DNA from: Chloroflexota bacterium
GTDB lineage: Bacteria; Chloroflexota; Ktedonobacteria; Ktedonobacterales; Ktedonobacteraceae
Assembly (NCBI GenBank): GCA_005879655.1
Contig: VBJK01000483.1
Span: 1-13,070, forward strand
Direction: 5' to 3'
DNA: 13,070 nt
The notes under the pieces were generated by a model. The model saw nothing but the letters and a program-made list of their open reading frames with translations. It was not told where the DNA came from and searched no databases. The position numbers were made by a program, and so were the translations under genes. Shown piece by piece: positions 7,985 to 13,070 of the stretch. Numbering within the stretch: position 1 is the first letter of the stretch; each line of letters starts with the position of its first letter.

Positions 7985-8013
7985 TTGATGGTAGGTACAC
8001 AGAAGCGTATACT
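7985..8013 (+). promoter_or_regulatory. sigma70-type promoter for the TPM-like gene
   Basis: TTGATG (7985-7990) and TATACT (8008-8013) are spaced by 17 nt. Transcription would start near 8020, giving a leader of about 100 nt before the chosen start at 8121. It lies downstream of the terminator at 7841-7878, as expected for an independent gene. Confidence 0.5.
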
Positions 8014-8120
8014 TTGATTAAGGGCCTGTCTTGAAACTGGCAGCAGAGAATAAGTGATGGCATACTTCCATTCAATCCCAGTTCATCGGCTACCGATAAG
8101 ACATGCAAAGAAGGATGATT

Positions 8121-9113
8121 ATGAACAACAGACATTCACACTCATTTAGCAGAGTGGCGGCAAGGAGCCTGTTTGCTGCACTGCTAGCGCTGTGCCTTTT
8201 GCTCGTTACGACAATTGGTGCCATAGCAAACACTGTTAACGTATCTGACCAAGCAGGCGTACTTAATGTCTCACAGGTGCGTAATGCCGCTTCGTCACTA
8301 GCGTATCCAATCGACATCTATACAGCCAATAACTTTAATGGATCAACCTCGGCCTTCGATCAAAAAGCCAGGGACAAGCTAAGCAGTCCAAACCTCATTG
8401 TTATTGCCATCGATACGCTGCATAAGCATCTTACCGTTGTCTCCGGCAAAAGTGTCCCTTTATCTAGCAGTCAGACCAATGATGCGGTACGGGCATTTAC
8501 AGGCAGCTTCAAAGGGGGAGACTACACTGGTGCCACTATTGCAGCTGTGCAATCCTTGAACAACGCCCTGGCTTCTAGCAACAATGGGAATAGACCCGCT
8601 CCAACTGTTCCAAGTAAAGGTGGTGGCTTTTTTAATAACTTTGCACTGTGTTGTATTGGTCTGCTCGTGCTGGCTGGCCTTGGCTTCTTTGTCTTCTTAC
8701 GCCGCCGCCGTGGATCACGCAATGCACCACCGCCCGCCCCTGGCAATTACAATAATCAGCCGTACAATACCTATAATCAGTATCCACCCAACCAGTATCC
8801 ACCCAATCAATATCCACCCAACTACAATCAGGGTGGTGGTGGCGTAAATCCCTGGGCTGCTGGCGGTCTGGGTGCCGCTGCTGGTGGCCTGCTGGGTTAC
8901 GAATTCGGTAAACGCCAGGGTGAAGAAGAGGGGCGAGGCCGCGACGTTGGCGGTGGGGGTGGCAATTTCGGCGGTGATAACTTTGGTGCTGGTAGCGGTG
9001 GTGACTTCGGTGGAGGTGGCGGCGGCGATTTCGGTGGAGGTGGTGGTGGAGATTTTGGTGGAGGTGGAGGCGGAGGTGGAGATTTTGGTGGCGGTAGCGG
9101 CGGCGATTTCTAA
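8121..9113 (+). CDS. membrane-anchored TPM-like protein with Gly-rich repeat tail
   Basis: About 330 residues. The N-terminus has a basic start and a hydrophobic signal segment (SLFAALLALCLLLVTT) with a likely cleavage after AIA, about residue 36. The next ~150 residues resemble the TPM domain (YgcG/Psb32 type): VNVSDQAGVLN, a strand LIVIAIDTLHKHLTVVSG and an ending helix ATIAAVQSLNNAL. A membrane segment (CCIGLLVLAGLGFFVFL) is followed by RRRR, so the TPM-like part is probably outside and the tail inside. The tail has three YPPNQ repeats, a small Gly/Ala-rich hydrophobic stretch, and runs of GGGGDFGG to the C-terminus. The start at 8121 has AGAAGGA (8109-8115) 5 nt upstream; an in-frame ATG at 8103 would add six residues. 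The family is linked to membrane or envelope maintenance, but the exact role is unknown. Confidence 0.75.
   Translation: MNNRHSHSFSRVAARSLFAALLALCLLLVTTIGAIANTVNVSDQAGVLNVSQVRNAASSLAYPIDIYTANNFNGSTSAFDQKARDKLSSPNLIVIAIDTLHKHLTVVSGKSVPLSSSQTNDAVRAFTGSFKGGDYTGATIAAVQSLNNALASSNNGNRPAPTVPSKGGGFFNNFALCCIGLLVLAGLGFFVFLRRRRGSRNAPPPAPGNYNNQPYNTYNQYPPNQYPPNQYPPNYNQGGGGVNPWAAGGLGAAAGGLLGYEFGKRQGEEEGRGRDVGGGGGNFGGDNFGAGSGGDFGGGGGGDFGGGGGGDFGGGGGGGGDFGGGSGGDF
8778..8822 (+). repeat. three tandem 15-bp repeats encoding YPPNQ
   Basis: Three near-identical 15-bp units (8778-8792, 8793-8807, 8808-8822) of the form CAGTATCCACCCAAC encode QYPPN. They sit in the low-complexity tail of the TPM-like gene and are prone to copy-number change by slippage. 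Confidence 0.85.
8951..9113 (+). repeat. G-rich repeats encoding GGGGDFGG units
   Basis: Repeated GGTGGAGGTGG blocks alternating with GATTTCGG or GATTTTGG encode Gly runs broken by Asp-Phe. The + strand is strongly G-rich with many GG pairs, so two-tier quadruplex formation and slippage are plausible. Confidence 0.75.
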
Positions 9114-9159
9114 TAGCGCCGTCAGTGAACGAAAGAGGGGAGATACTCATCAAACATCG

Positions 9160-9213
9160 TAGCTCATCAGCCGCCAGGGCATCCTTTATGGGTGCCCGGC
9201 GGCTGATGAGCTA
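9160..9213. terminator. bidirectional hairpin terminator between convergent genes
   Basis: TAGCTCATCAGCCGCC (9160-9175) is exactly complementary to 9198-9213. After one bulged A (9176) the stem continues with eight more pairs, one of them G-U, to a five-nt loop TTTAT (9185-9189), giving about 24 pairs in all. It lies between the + TPM-like gene and the - hydrolase remnant. T-runs are short on both sides, so it relies mainly on stem strength. Confidence 0.75.
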
Positions 9214-9222
9214 CCTATTTGC

Positions 9223-9823
9223 TCATATTTCGAGCCTGCTTACAAAATCGGTGATGATAGCCTGTACTTCATGCAAGTGATCGTGAAAAAAGTGGTCTGC
9301 ATCCTGCACTACAACCATGCTTTTGGGGGCAGGCACCTGCTCAAACCATGCAATGGCAGGTTCATAAGGGGCAGTTTCAAAGGGTATCCCTGTCGAATAA
9401 GCGTGCTGGAATGCCAAGACCAATCATTGCTTGCACGCGATCGTCCGTGGCCCCCACACGCAGACCGACATACGAGCCAAATGAGAAACCGCCGATAATG
9501 ACAGGCACCCCTGGATAGCGTCGGCTAAGAAACTCTAGCGCGTAACGAACGTCGTCTATCTCGCCACGACCTTCGTCGTACGTACCAGTGCTGTGTCCTA
9601 CACCGCGAAAATTAAAGCGCAATGCTGGAATATTGAGTGATTGCAAGGTTTGAGCCACCTTAAAAACAACTTTATTGTGCATAGTGCCGCCATAGAGTGG
9701 GTGCGGATGGCAAACTATTCCTGCATACAACGGCTGCACATCTGCATCCTCCGGTTTGAGAATCCCTTCCAGGTGTCCCTTTGGTGTAGGTATATTAACA
9801 TGCAATACCTGGTTATTCACCAT
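9223..9823 (-). pseudogene. alpha/beta hydrolase, broken by internal deletion and frameshift
   Basis: This is a remnant of a small serine hydrolase of the dienelactone hydrolase/COG2945-like type. The N-terminal part holds HPHPLYGGTMHNKVV (oxyanion region), FNFRGVGHSTG and the nucleophile elbow GGFSFGS (G-x-S-x-G), and ends GLGIPARLFDRDTL-stop near 9377. The C-terminal part continues in another frame (EPAIAWFEQVPAPKSM, then ADHFFHDHL with the catalytic His) to 9223. The joining segment, about 15-20 residues that normally contain KPKLF-x-x-G-x-x-D with the catalytic Asp, is missing. A small deletion therefore both removed the acid residue and shifted the frame. Start 9823 is preferred because AGGA lies 8 nt upstream; an upstream ATG at 9862 would add 13 residues. 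A sequencing error alone would not explain the missing segment. Confidence 0.75.
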
Positions 9824-10249
9824 ATGCTTTATCCTATTCTCCTGCTGTTGCTTCCAAATCATTCACTCATTCCGTTATGTTTATTGTAACTGGCGTAACT
9901 GATACTCTTGTGAGCTATAGGTGAATAATAACATATATTAGCCTTTCTATGGAAAATGGGTCATATATAATTGCTATTATTTTACACTGTTCTTGCGCTT
10001 AAAAACAAGTAGGGCAGGTAAAACCGGTACCAGAGAGTAGTTTCCGATCGTGCTCTGTGCATTGCTCCCCATAAGATATTTAGAGAAATCTTCTCTCTTT
10101 TTTGTCGAGATTGATCTTCGGTTCATGCTTCATAAAGCATCAGTATTCTTACTCTTACATTTGCACCTGAGTTCTCAGTTCGTTTCCCTAGTTTAACTTA
10201 CTTTCTATGTTATAGCAATAGATCAGCAGGTAAGCTCCCCGTACCCCCA
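9824..10249. other. intergenic stretch without recognised genes
   Basis: No convincing gene. A small stem AGAGAA/TTCTCT (10082-10087/10091-10096) followed by CTTTTTT to 10103 looks like a weak + strand terminator, though no + strand gene precedes it. Another small hairpin, ATGCTT/AAGCAT, lies near 10126-10141. The composition is AT-rich up to about 10230 and then turns sharply GC-rich at the repeat block. Confidence 0.45.
10082..10103 (+). terminator. weak intrinsic terminator-like hairpin
   Basis: A perfect 6-bp stem (AGAGAA/TTCTCT) with a 3-nt loop, followed after one C by six T residues. The low GC content and the absence of a + strand gene upstream make it uncertain. It could end an unannotated small RNA from 9900-10080. 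Confidence 0.25.
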
Positions 10250-10423
10250 GGGCACCCACAAGGGATGCCCATAGGCATGCGCGTTAGGCAGAGAGAAGCC
10301 CTCTGCACTCCCTTTCTCCTGCCGCCTCCGGCGGCAAAAGAGAAGAAAGGAAGTATTTGGGGACACCCCACACCCCGCCAAGGGGCGAAGCCCCCTGGAC
10401 CCCCGCTTAGCGCGCCTGCCTAT
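10250..10423. repeat. 174-bp GC-rich repeat unit, copy 1
   Basis: The unit begins GGGCACCCACAAGGGATGCC and contains several small hairpins: GCCGCC-TCC-GGCGGC (10321-10335) and GGGGC-GAA-GCCCC (10382-10394). Positions 10301-10416 are identical by eye to 10474-10589 in copy 2. Frames open here only because GC-rich DNA lacks stops; no protein is supported. Confidence 0.85.
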
Positions 10424-10597
10424 GGGCACCCACAAGGGATGCCTATAGGCAGGCGCGTTAAGCAGAGGGAAACCTCTGCACTCCCTTTCTCCTGCCGCCT
10501 CCGGCGGCAAAAGAGAAGAAAGGAAGTATTTGGGGACACCCCACACCCCGCCAAGGGGCGAAGCCCCCTGGACCCCCGCTTAGCGCGCCCCCCCCCA
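10424..10597. repeat. 174-bp GC-rich repeat unit, copy 2
   Basis: A tandem copy directly after copy 1. It differs by a few substitutions and a one-nt indel in the first ~50 bp and is identical over the next 116 bp. A third, truncated start (GGGCAACCACAAGCGATGCC) follows at 10598-10620. At the junction of copies 1 and 2, an 18-nt arm at 10411-10428 pairs with 10440-10457 with one mismatch around an 11-nt loop. Confidence 0.85.
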
Positions 10598-10729
10598 GGG
10601 CAACCACAAGCGATGCCCCTACAATGGTACGAACGCGCATCACAAGCCGCGCGCGTACCATTGTAGGGGCATCGCTGGGGAGTGCGAGGAGCTTATTTCA
10701 CTGGTGTTGTCCCTTGTGGTTGCCCTGGG
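10594..10729. repeat. nested inverted repeats, MITE- or REP-like
   Basis: The outer arms are CCCAGGGCAACCACAAG (10594-10610) and its exact complement at 10713-10729. Inside lies a perfect 23-bp stem (10609-10631/10654-10676) with a 22-nt GC-rich loop. The arms begin with the same motif that starts each 174-bp unit, so the same repeat family occurs here in both orientations. There is no transposase gene. A non-autonomous element or an interspersed palindromic repeat family is likely. Confidence 0.7.
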
Positions 10730-10954
10730 CGCGGAGGCCATGCCTTATTTCACCAGCATTGATCCTTTGCCAGCTGTGTTACTCACCCATGTACACTATG
10801 TCTCTTGCCGAGAAGTCACTTTGCGTGCTATACTTTCAACGAAGATACAAAAAATTTTTCGGCCAACCCTCGATTATGTTAGCACTCCAGTCGCGGTTTT
10901 GCAGGCTATTTATGGTCTCGCCATGGAGTCAGTAGTAATCGTTTGGGATAATCT
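10730..10954. other. intergenic stretch before the mgtE leader
   Basis: No recognised gene. A + strand frame runs to TGA at 10962-10964; its first ATG is at 10740 (74 codons), with GGAGG too close (2-nt gap). The predicted peptide has no known motif. Because its stop sits in the next Shine-Dalgarno, a small coupled gene cannot be fully excluded. GATAAT at 10947-10952 resembles a -10 box but lacks a good -35. Confidence 0.35.
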
Positions 10955-11148
10955 AAGGAGGTGAGGGACATGGACGCTGGCCCTAGTCATAGTAGGTGCC
11001 TGCTTTGTTCGTGCCTGCTTTCGGGACTGTTCTTCTCCTCATCGAGTATCTTTGCTGGCTACATTGATCATTGATCCTCACAATGTATGTCGCTACCTTA
11101 CTCGATGAGTACTCATCTAAATGATGTCGAGTAAGGCCTCTCCCACCT
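10955..11148 (+). promoter_or_regulatory. structured leader with alternative stems upstream of mgtE
   Basis: Segment A CTCATCGAGTA (11038-11048) pairs exactly with B TACTCGATGAG (11099-11109). B can instead pair with C TCGAGTAA (11127-11134) through TTACTCGA (11098-11105). The two stems share bases and exclude each other. Inside A:B a second stem ACATTG/CAATGT (11061-11066/11081-11086) forms. A long-range helix AGGTGAGGGA (10959-10968) with TCTCCCACCT (11139-11148), nine of ten pairs, encloses the whole domain and would hide a Shine-Dalgarno. This is the layout of a riboswitch or leader-peptide attenuator. The hallmark M-box (ykoK) sequences were not found. Confidence 0.45.
10970..11074 (+). 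CDS. possible 34-codon leader peptide upstream of mgtE
   Basis: AAGGAGGTGA (10955-10964), a full-length match to the anti-Shine-Dalgarno, precedes an ATG by 5 nt. The peptide begins MDAGPSHSRC, has a Cys/Leu-rich middle (CLLCSCLLSG) and a Ser run, and stops at 11072-11074. The stop lies in the loop of stem A:B, so a translating ribosome would cover arm A and free arm B to pair with C. That arrangement is typical of attenuation leaders. Regulation of a Mg2+ transporter through a leader peptide is known for Salmonella mgtA (MgtL), but no sequence similarity is claimed. Confidence 0.3.
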   Translation: MDAGPSHSRCLLCSCLLSGLFFSSSSIFAGYIDH

Positions 11149-11358
11149 GCCAGTAAGTCCTTTCTGCTGCTTTGCAGCGTCCCCTGCGTTTTTATTACGC
11201 GTCTGCTGTAACAAGTGTTTCTCATTTTTTGAGAGACAACACCTCGTTGTGTCTGTCTCTTATGTAACATTGGTTACGCGGTTGGACGAGTTTTCCACTT
11301 ATACACATTCTTGTGGATAAGTGTATTGCTTTATTACTTTTGAAAGGCGGTGATACCC
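11149..11358. other. distal mgtE leader with several small hairpins
   Basis: A 5-bp stem GCTGC/GCAGC (11166-11178) is followed ten nt later by TTTTT (11189-11193), a weak attenuator candidate. Further small stems are TCTCA/TGAGA around 11220-11234 and ACAAC/GTTGT near 11237-11251. The hairpin at 11296-11323 follows. No gene is seen. Confidence 0.35.
11296..11323. repeat. hairpin whose arms match DnaA-box consensus
   Basis: CACTTATACACA (11296-11307) and TGTGGATAAGTG (11312-11323) form a 12-position stem with one mismatch and a TTCT loop. The left arm contains TTATACACA (matching TTATNCACA) and the right arm, on the - strand, TTATCCACA (perfect DnaA-box consensus). It lies 35 nt before the mgtE start. 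It may be a DnaA-titrating or DnaA-responsive site, or an RNA hairpin that matches by chance. Confidence 0.4.
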
Positions 11359-13070
11359 ATGATTTTTTTGAGTACTCTGCTCCGTCAGGGCATCTATGAT
11401 AACGAAGATCGACGTGTGGGGACTGTGCGGGATGTGTGTGTGGCACTCAATGAAACATTTCCTGTTGTCACTGCGCTTGTTGCGCATACTACTGCAAATA
11501 ATGGCGATACATTCATACCCTGGTCTCAAGTTCATAATCTAGAGGAGCCTCATATACAGCTTACTGTAAATCGGCAAGAAATGGTACCTTATGTTCCTGA
11601 ATGTAATGAACTATTATTAAAACGTGATATTCTGGACAAACAGATCGTTGATACACAGGGCTTCCGTGTCGTCAAAGTGAATGATCTCAAGCTAGCACAG
11701 ATCAAGAAAACTGCACGCTTGGTCGGAGTCGATATCAGTCTGAGCGGACTCCTGCGGCGCTTGGGTGCACAACCCATTGTTGACATCCTGTCTCGTGTGA
11801 CGCCGCTGCAATTGGATGAGCGCACTATCACCTGGAATTACGTTGAGCCAATTCAAATGGTCAAAGCTGGTAGTACAGGCCAGCTCGCACCAGCACTCGC
11901 GGGAGCCATGATTGGCGCAACGGCAGTTGTTCCTCAGGTGCAGCTCAATGTCAGTCACAATAAGCTAGCAGAGCTGCATCCAGCGGATATCGCGGATATC
12001 CTAGAGCAACTGGATGTTGAAAAAGCTGGAGCAGTACTGGAGGGTCTGGATACCGAAACGGCGGCGGATATCCTGAACGAGGTCGAGTATCCTTTACAGT
12101 CCGAACTGCTGAGCGAGCTGGACCCCGAACGCGCCTCTGATCTGCTGGAATGGCTAGCCCCAGATGACGCGGCTGACATTCTGGCTGATATTCCACGCGC
12201 AGAGGCCGAGCATCTCTTGAACTTGATGCCGACCACCGAGTCTCAACCCATTCGTGATCTGCTGCGCTACGAAGCCGAAACCGCTGGCGGTATCATGACC
12301 AATGAGGTGCTAGCGCTATTGCAAGATGCAACCATCGAAGAAGCGCTAGTCCACTTGCGTAAGCACTCGTTACACTTGGAGATGATCTATTACCTCTATA
12401 TCATTGACGAAGAGCGCCATCTCAAAGGTGTCGTTTCGCTACGCCAACTTGTCACCGCCGAGCCAACGGCGCGTATGCAGGACCTGATGGACCCCGACGT
12501 GATCAAAGTACAGCTCGCTACAGACCAGGAAGAGGTTGCACGTGTCATTGCCAAGTATGACCTGCTCGGTGTGCCAGTGGTGGATGCCGAAAATCACCTT
12601 GTGGGGCTAGTGACAGTTGATGACGTAATCGACGTTATTCACGAAGAGCAGGCCGAAGACTTCTCCGAAATTGCTGGTGCCGATGTGCAAGAAGTGGCCG
12701 AAGAGGAAGCATTCTCCTGGCAATCAGCTTTTAGCCGCTTCACCTGGTTAGCGGTGAACGTGGTGGCGGGCTTTATCCTGGCGCTAGTGCTCACGCGTGT
12801 CTTTAGTCCAATCTTAGCGAGCAATACCGTGTTAGTGTCGCTTTTCGGGGCGGTTGCCAATAACACATCGCACCTCGCGCTCAGTGGCCTGATCTGTCTG
12901 GTGCCCATGCTCTTACTGACCAGTGGTAGCGCTGGTGCGCAAACCTTGGGTGTTGTGGGCTGGAATTTGCGTATGAAACGGGGATTAGATCTCTGGCAGG
13001 GCTTTTTCCGCGAGTTGCGCCTGGGCACATGCGGGGGTATCCTGACCAGCGCTATCGTCGTGGTGCTGAC
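11359..13070 (+). CDS. mgtE: MgtE-type Mg2+ transporter with N-terminal PRC-barrel (partial)
   Basis: 570 codons are in the window; the gene continues past its end. The start has AAGGCGG (11344-11350) 8 nt upstream. Order of domains: two PRC-barrel-like halves (residues about 1-165; LLKRDILDKQIVDTQGFRVV and LVGVDISLSGLLRRLG), an MgtE_N helical superhelix (about 200-305; ADIADILEQL, AADILNEV and ADILADIP repeats), a CBS pair (about 308-430; GGIMTNEV, then VTVDDVIDVI), a connecting helix, and the first membrane helices from about 460. MgtE is an inner-membrane Mg2+ channel gated by Mg2+ binding to its N and CBS domains. The usual PxxxxxxGNxGxQ segment reads P-MLLLTSG-SAGAQ, with Ser for Asn. 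PRC fused to MgtE_N/CBS is known in Actinobacteria and Chloroflexota. The pore Asp lies beyond the window. The structured leader suggests Mg2+ control. Confidence 0.9.
   Translation, partial: MIFLSTLLRQGIYDNEDRRVGTVRDVCVALNETFPVVTALVAHTTANNGDTFIPWSQVHNLEEPHIQLTVNRQEMVPYVPECNELLLKRDILDKQIVDTQGFRVVKVNDLKLAQIKKTARLVGVDISLSGLLRRLGAQPIVDILSRVTPLQLDERTITWNYVEPIQMVKAGSTGQLAPALAGAMIGATAVVPQVQLNVSHNKLAELHPADIADILEQLDVEKAGAVLEGLDTETAADILNEVEYPLQSELLSELDPERASDLLEWLAPDDAADILADIPRAEAEHLLNLMPTTESQPIRDLLRYEAETAGGIMTNEVLALLQDATIEEALVHLRKHSLHLEMIYYLYIIDEERHLKGVVSLRQLVTAEPTARMQDLMDPDVIKVQLATDQEEVARVIAKYDLLGVPVVDAENHLVGLVTVDDVIDVIHEEQAEDFSEIAGADVQEVAEEEAFSWQSAFSRFTWLAVNVVAGFILALVLTRVFSPILASNTVLVSLFGAVANNTSHLALSGLICLVPMLLLTSGSAGAQTLGVVGWNLRMKRGLDLWQGFFRELRLGTCGGILTSAIVVVL

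Noticed and set aside
7829..8017. 62-codon + strand frame after the SIR2/TIR gene
   Set aside because: It begins inside the intrinsic terminator region, spans the TPM promoter, has no ribosome site and shows no domain signal.
8632..9153. Long - strand frame opposite the Gly-rich tail (His/Arg-rich product)
   Set aside because: It is an artefact of the GC-rich repeat DNA of the TPM-like gene; the composition is unnatural and no ribosome site is seen.
10223..10666. Overlapping Pro/Arg/Gly-rich frames on both strands in the tandem repeat
   Set aside because: They are open only because the DNA is GC-rich and repetitive; the products repeat with the DNA and have no known motif.
10955..11148. Classical M-box (ykoK) riboswitch
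   Set aside because: GGTGAGG and a CGCTG..CCC stretch recall its 5' part, but the AGACGCCAATGGGT and GTGCTAAAGCTC blocks were not found.
10983..11270. 95-codon - strand frame across the mgtE leader
   Set aside because: It has no domain, no ribosome site, and overlaps the structured + strand leader.
11589..13028. Several - strand frames inside mgtE
   Set aside because: They are shadows of the clearly conserved + strand PRC/MgtE/CBS coding sequence.

Overview
The window looks like chromosomal DNA of a soil-type, multicellular bacterium, most plausibly a Ktedonobacteria-like member of Chloroflexota. This is inference from gene content only: STAND ATPase/TPR genes beside a radical SAM gene and a TIR-type gene, an MgtE transporter with an N-terminal PRC-barrel, and GC-rich palindromic repeats in an otherwise AT-rich background. 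No rRNA, tRNA, CRISPR array or intact transposase was seen.

Region 1 (1-7880) is an accessory island on the + strand. After an AT-rich regulatory stretch there are four genes: a STAND-type P-loop ATPase (484-1821), a second STAND-type ATPase with a long TPR tail 6 nt downstream (1828-4503), a PqqD-like/radical SAM/SPASM peptide maturase with its own promoter (4712-6367), and a SIR2-like/TIR-like fusion (6454-7821) closed by a strong intrinsic terminator (7841-7878). The set recalls the actinobacterial FxSxx-COOH (Fxs) gene sets, which combine a radical SAM/SPASM enzyme, a TIR-like protein and a STAND/TPR ATPase. Here a SIR2 domain has been added, an unknown-function ATPase is present, and no FxSxx precursor is evident. 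In the proposed model the ATPases sense and switch, the radical SAM enzyme modifies a peptide or protein, and the SIR2/TIR protein is the NAD-directed effector or ligand sensor. Its catalytic positions look degenerate, so it may bind nucleotide rather than cleave it.

Region 2 (7985-9213) holds a secreted or membrane-anchored TPM-like protein with YPPNQ and Gly-Asp-Phe repeats. It has its own promoter and shares a long bidirectional hairpin terminator with the convergent gene. Region 3 (9223-9823, - strand) is an alpha/beta hydrolase broken by a small internal deletion and frameshift.

Region 4 (9824-10954) has no convincing gene. It carries two 174-bp GC-rich tandem repeats and nested inverted repeats. 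Region 5 (10955-13070) is a structured leader of about 400 nt, with a perfect Shine-Dalgarno and a 34-codon ORF, leading into mgtE, which runs off the window. The leader has mutually exclusive stems and a possible closing helix, which suggests an Mg2+-responsive or attenuation-type switch.
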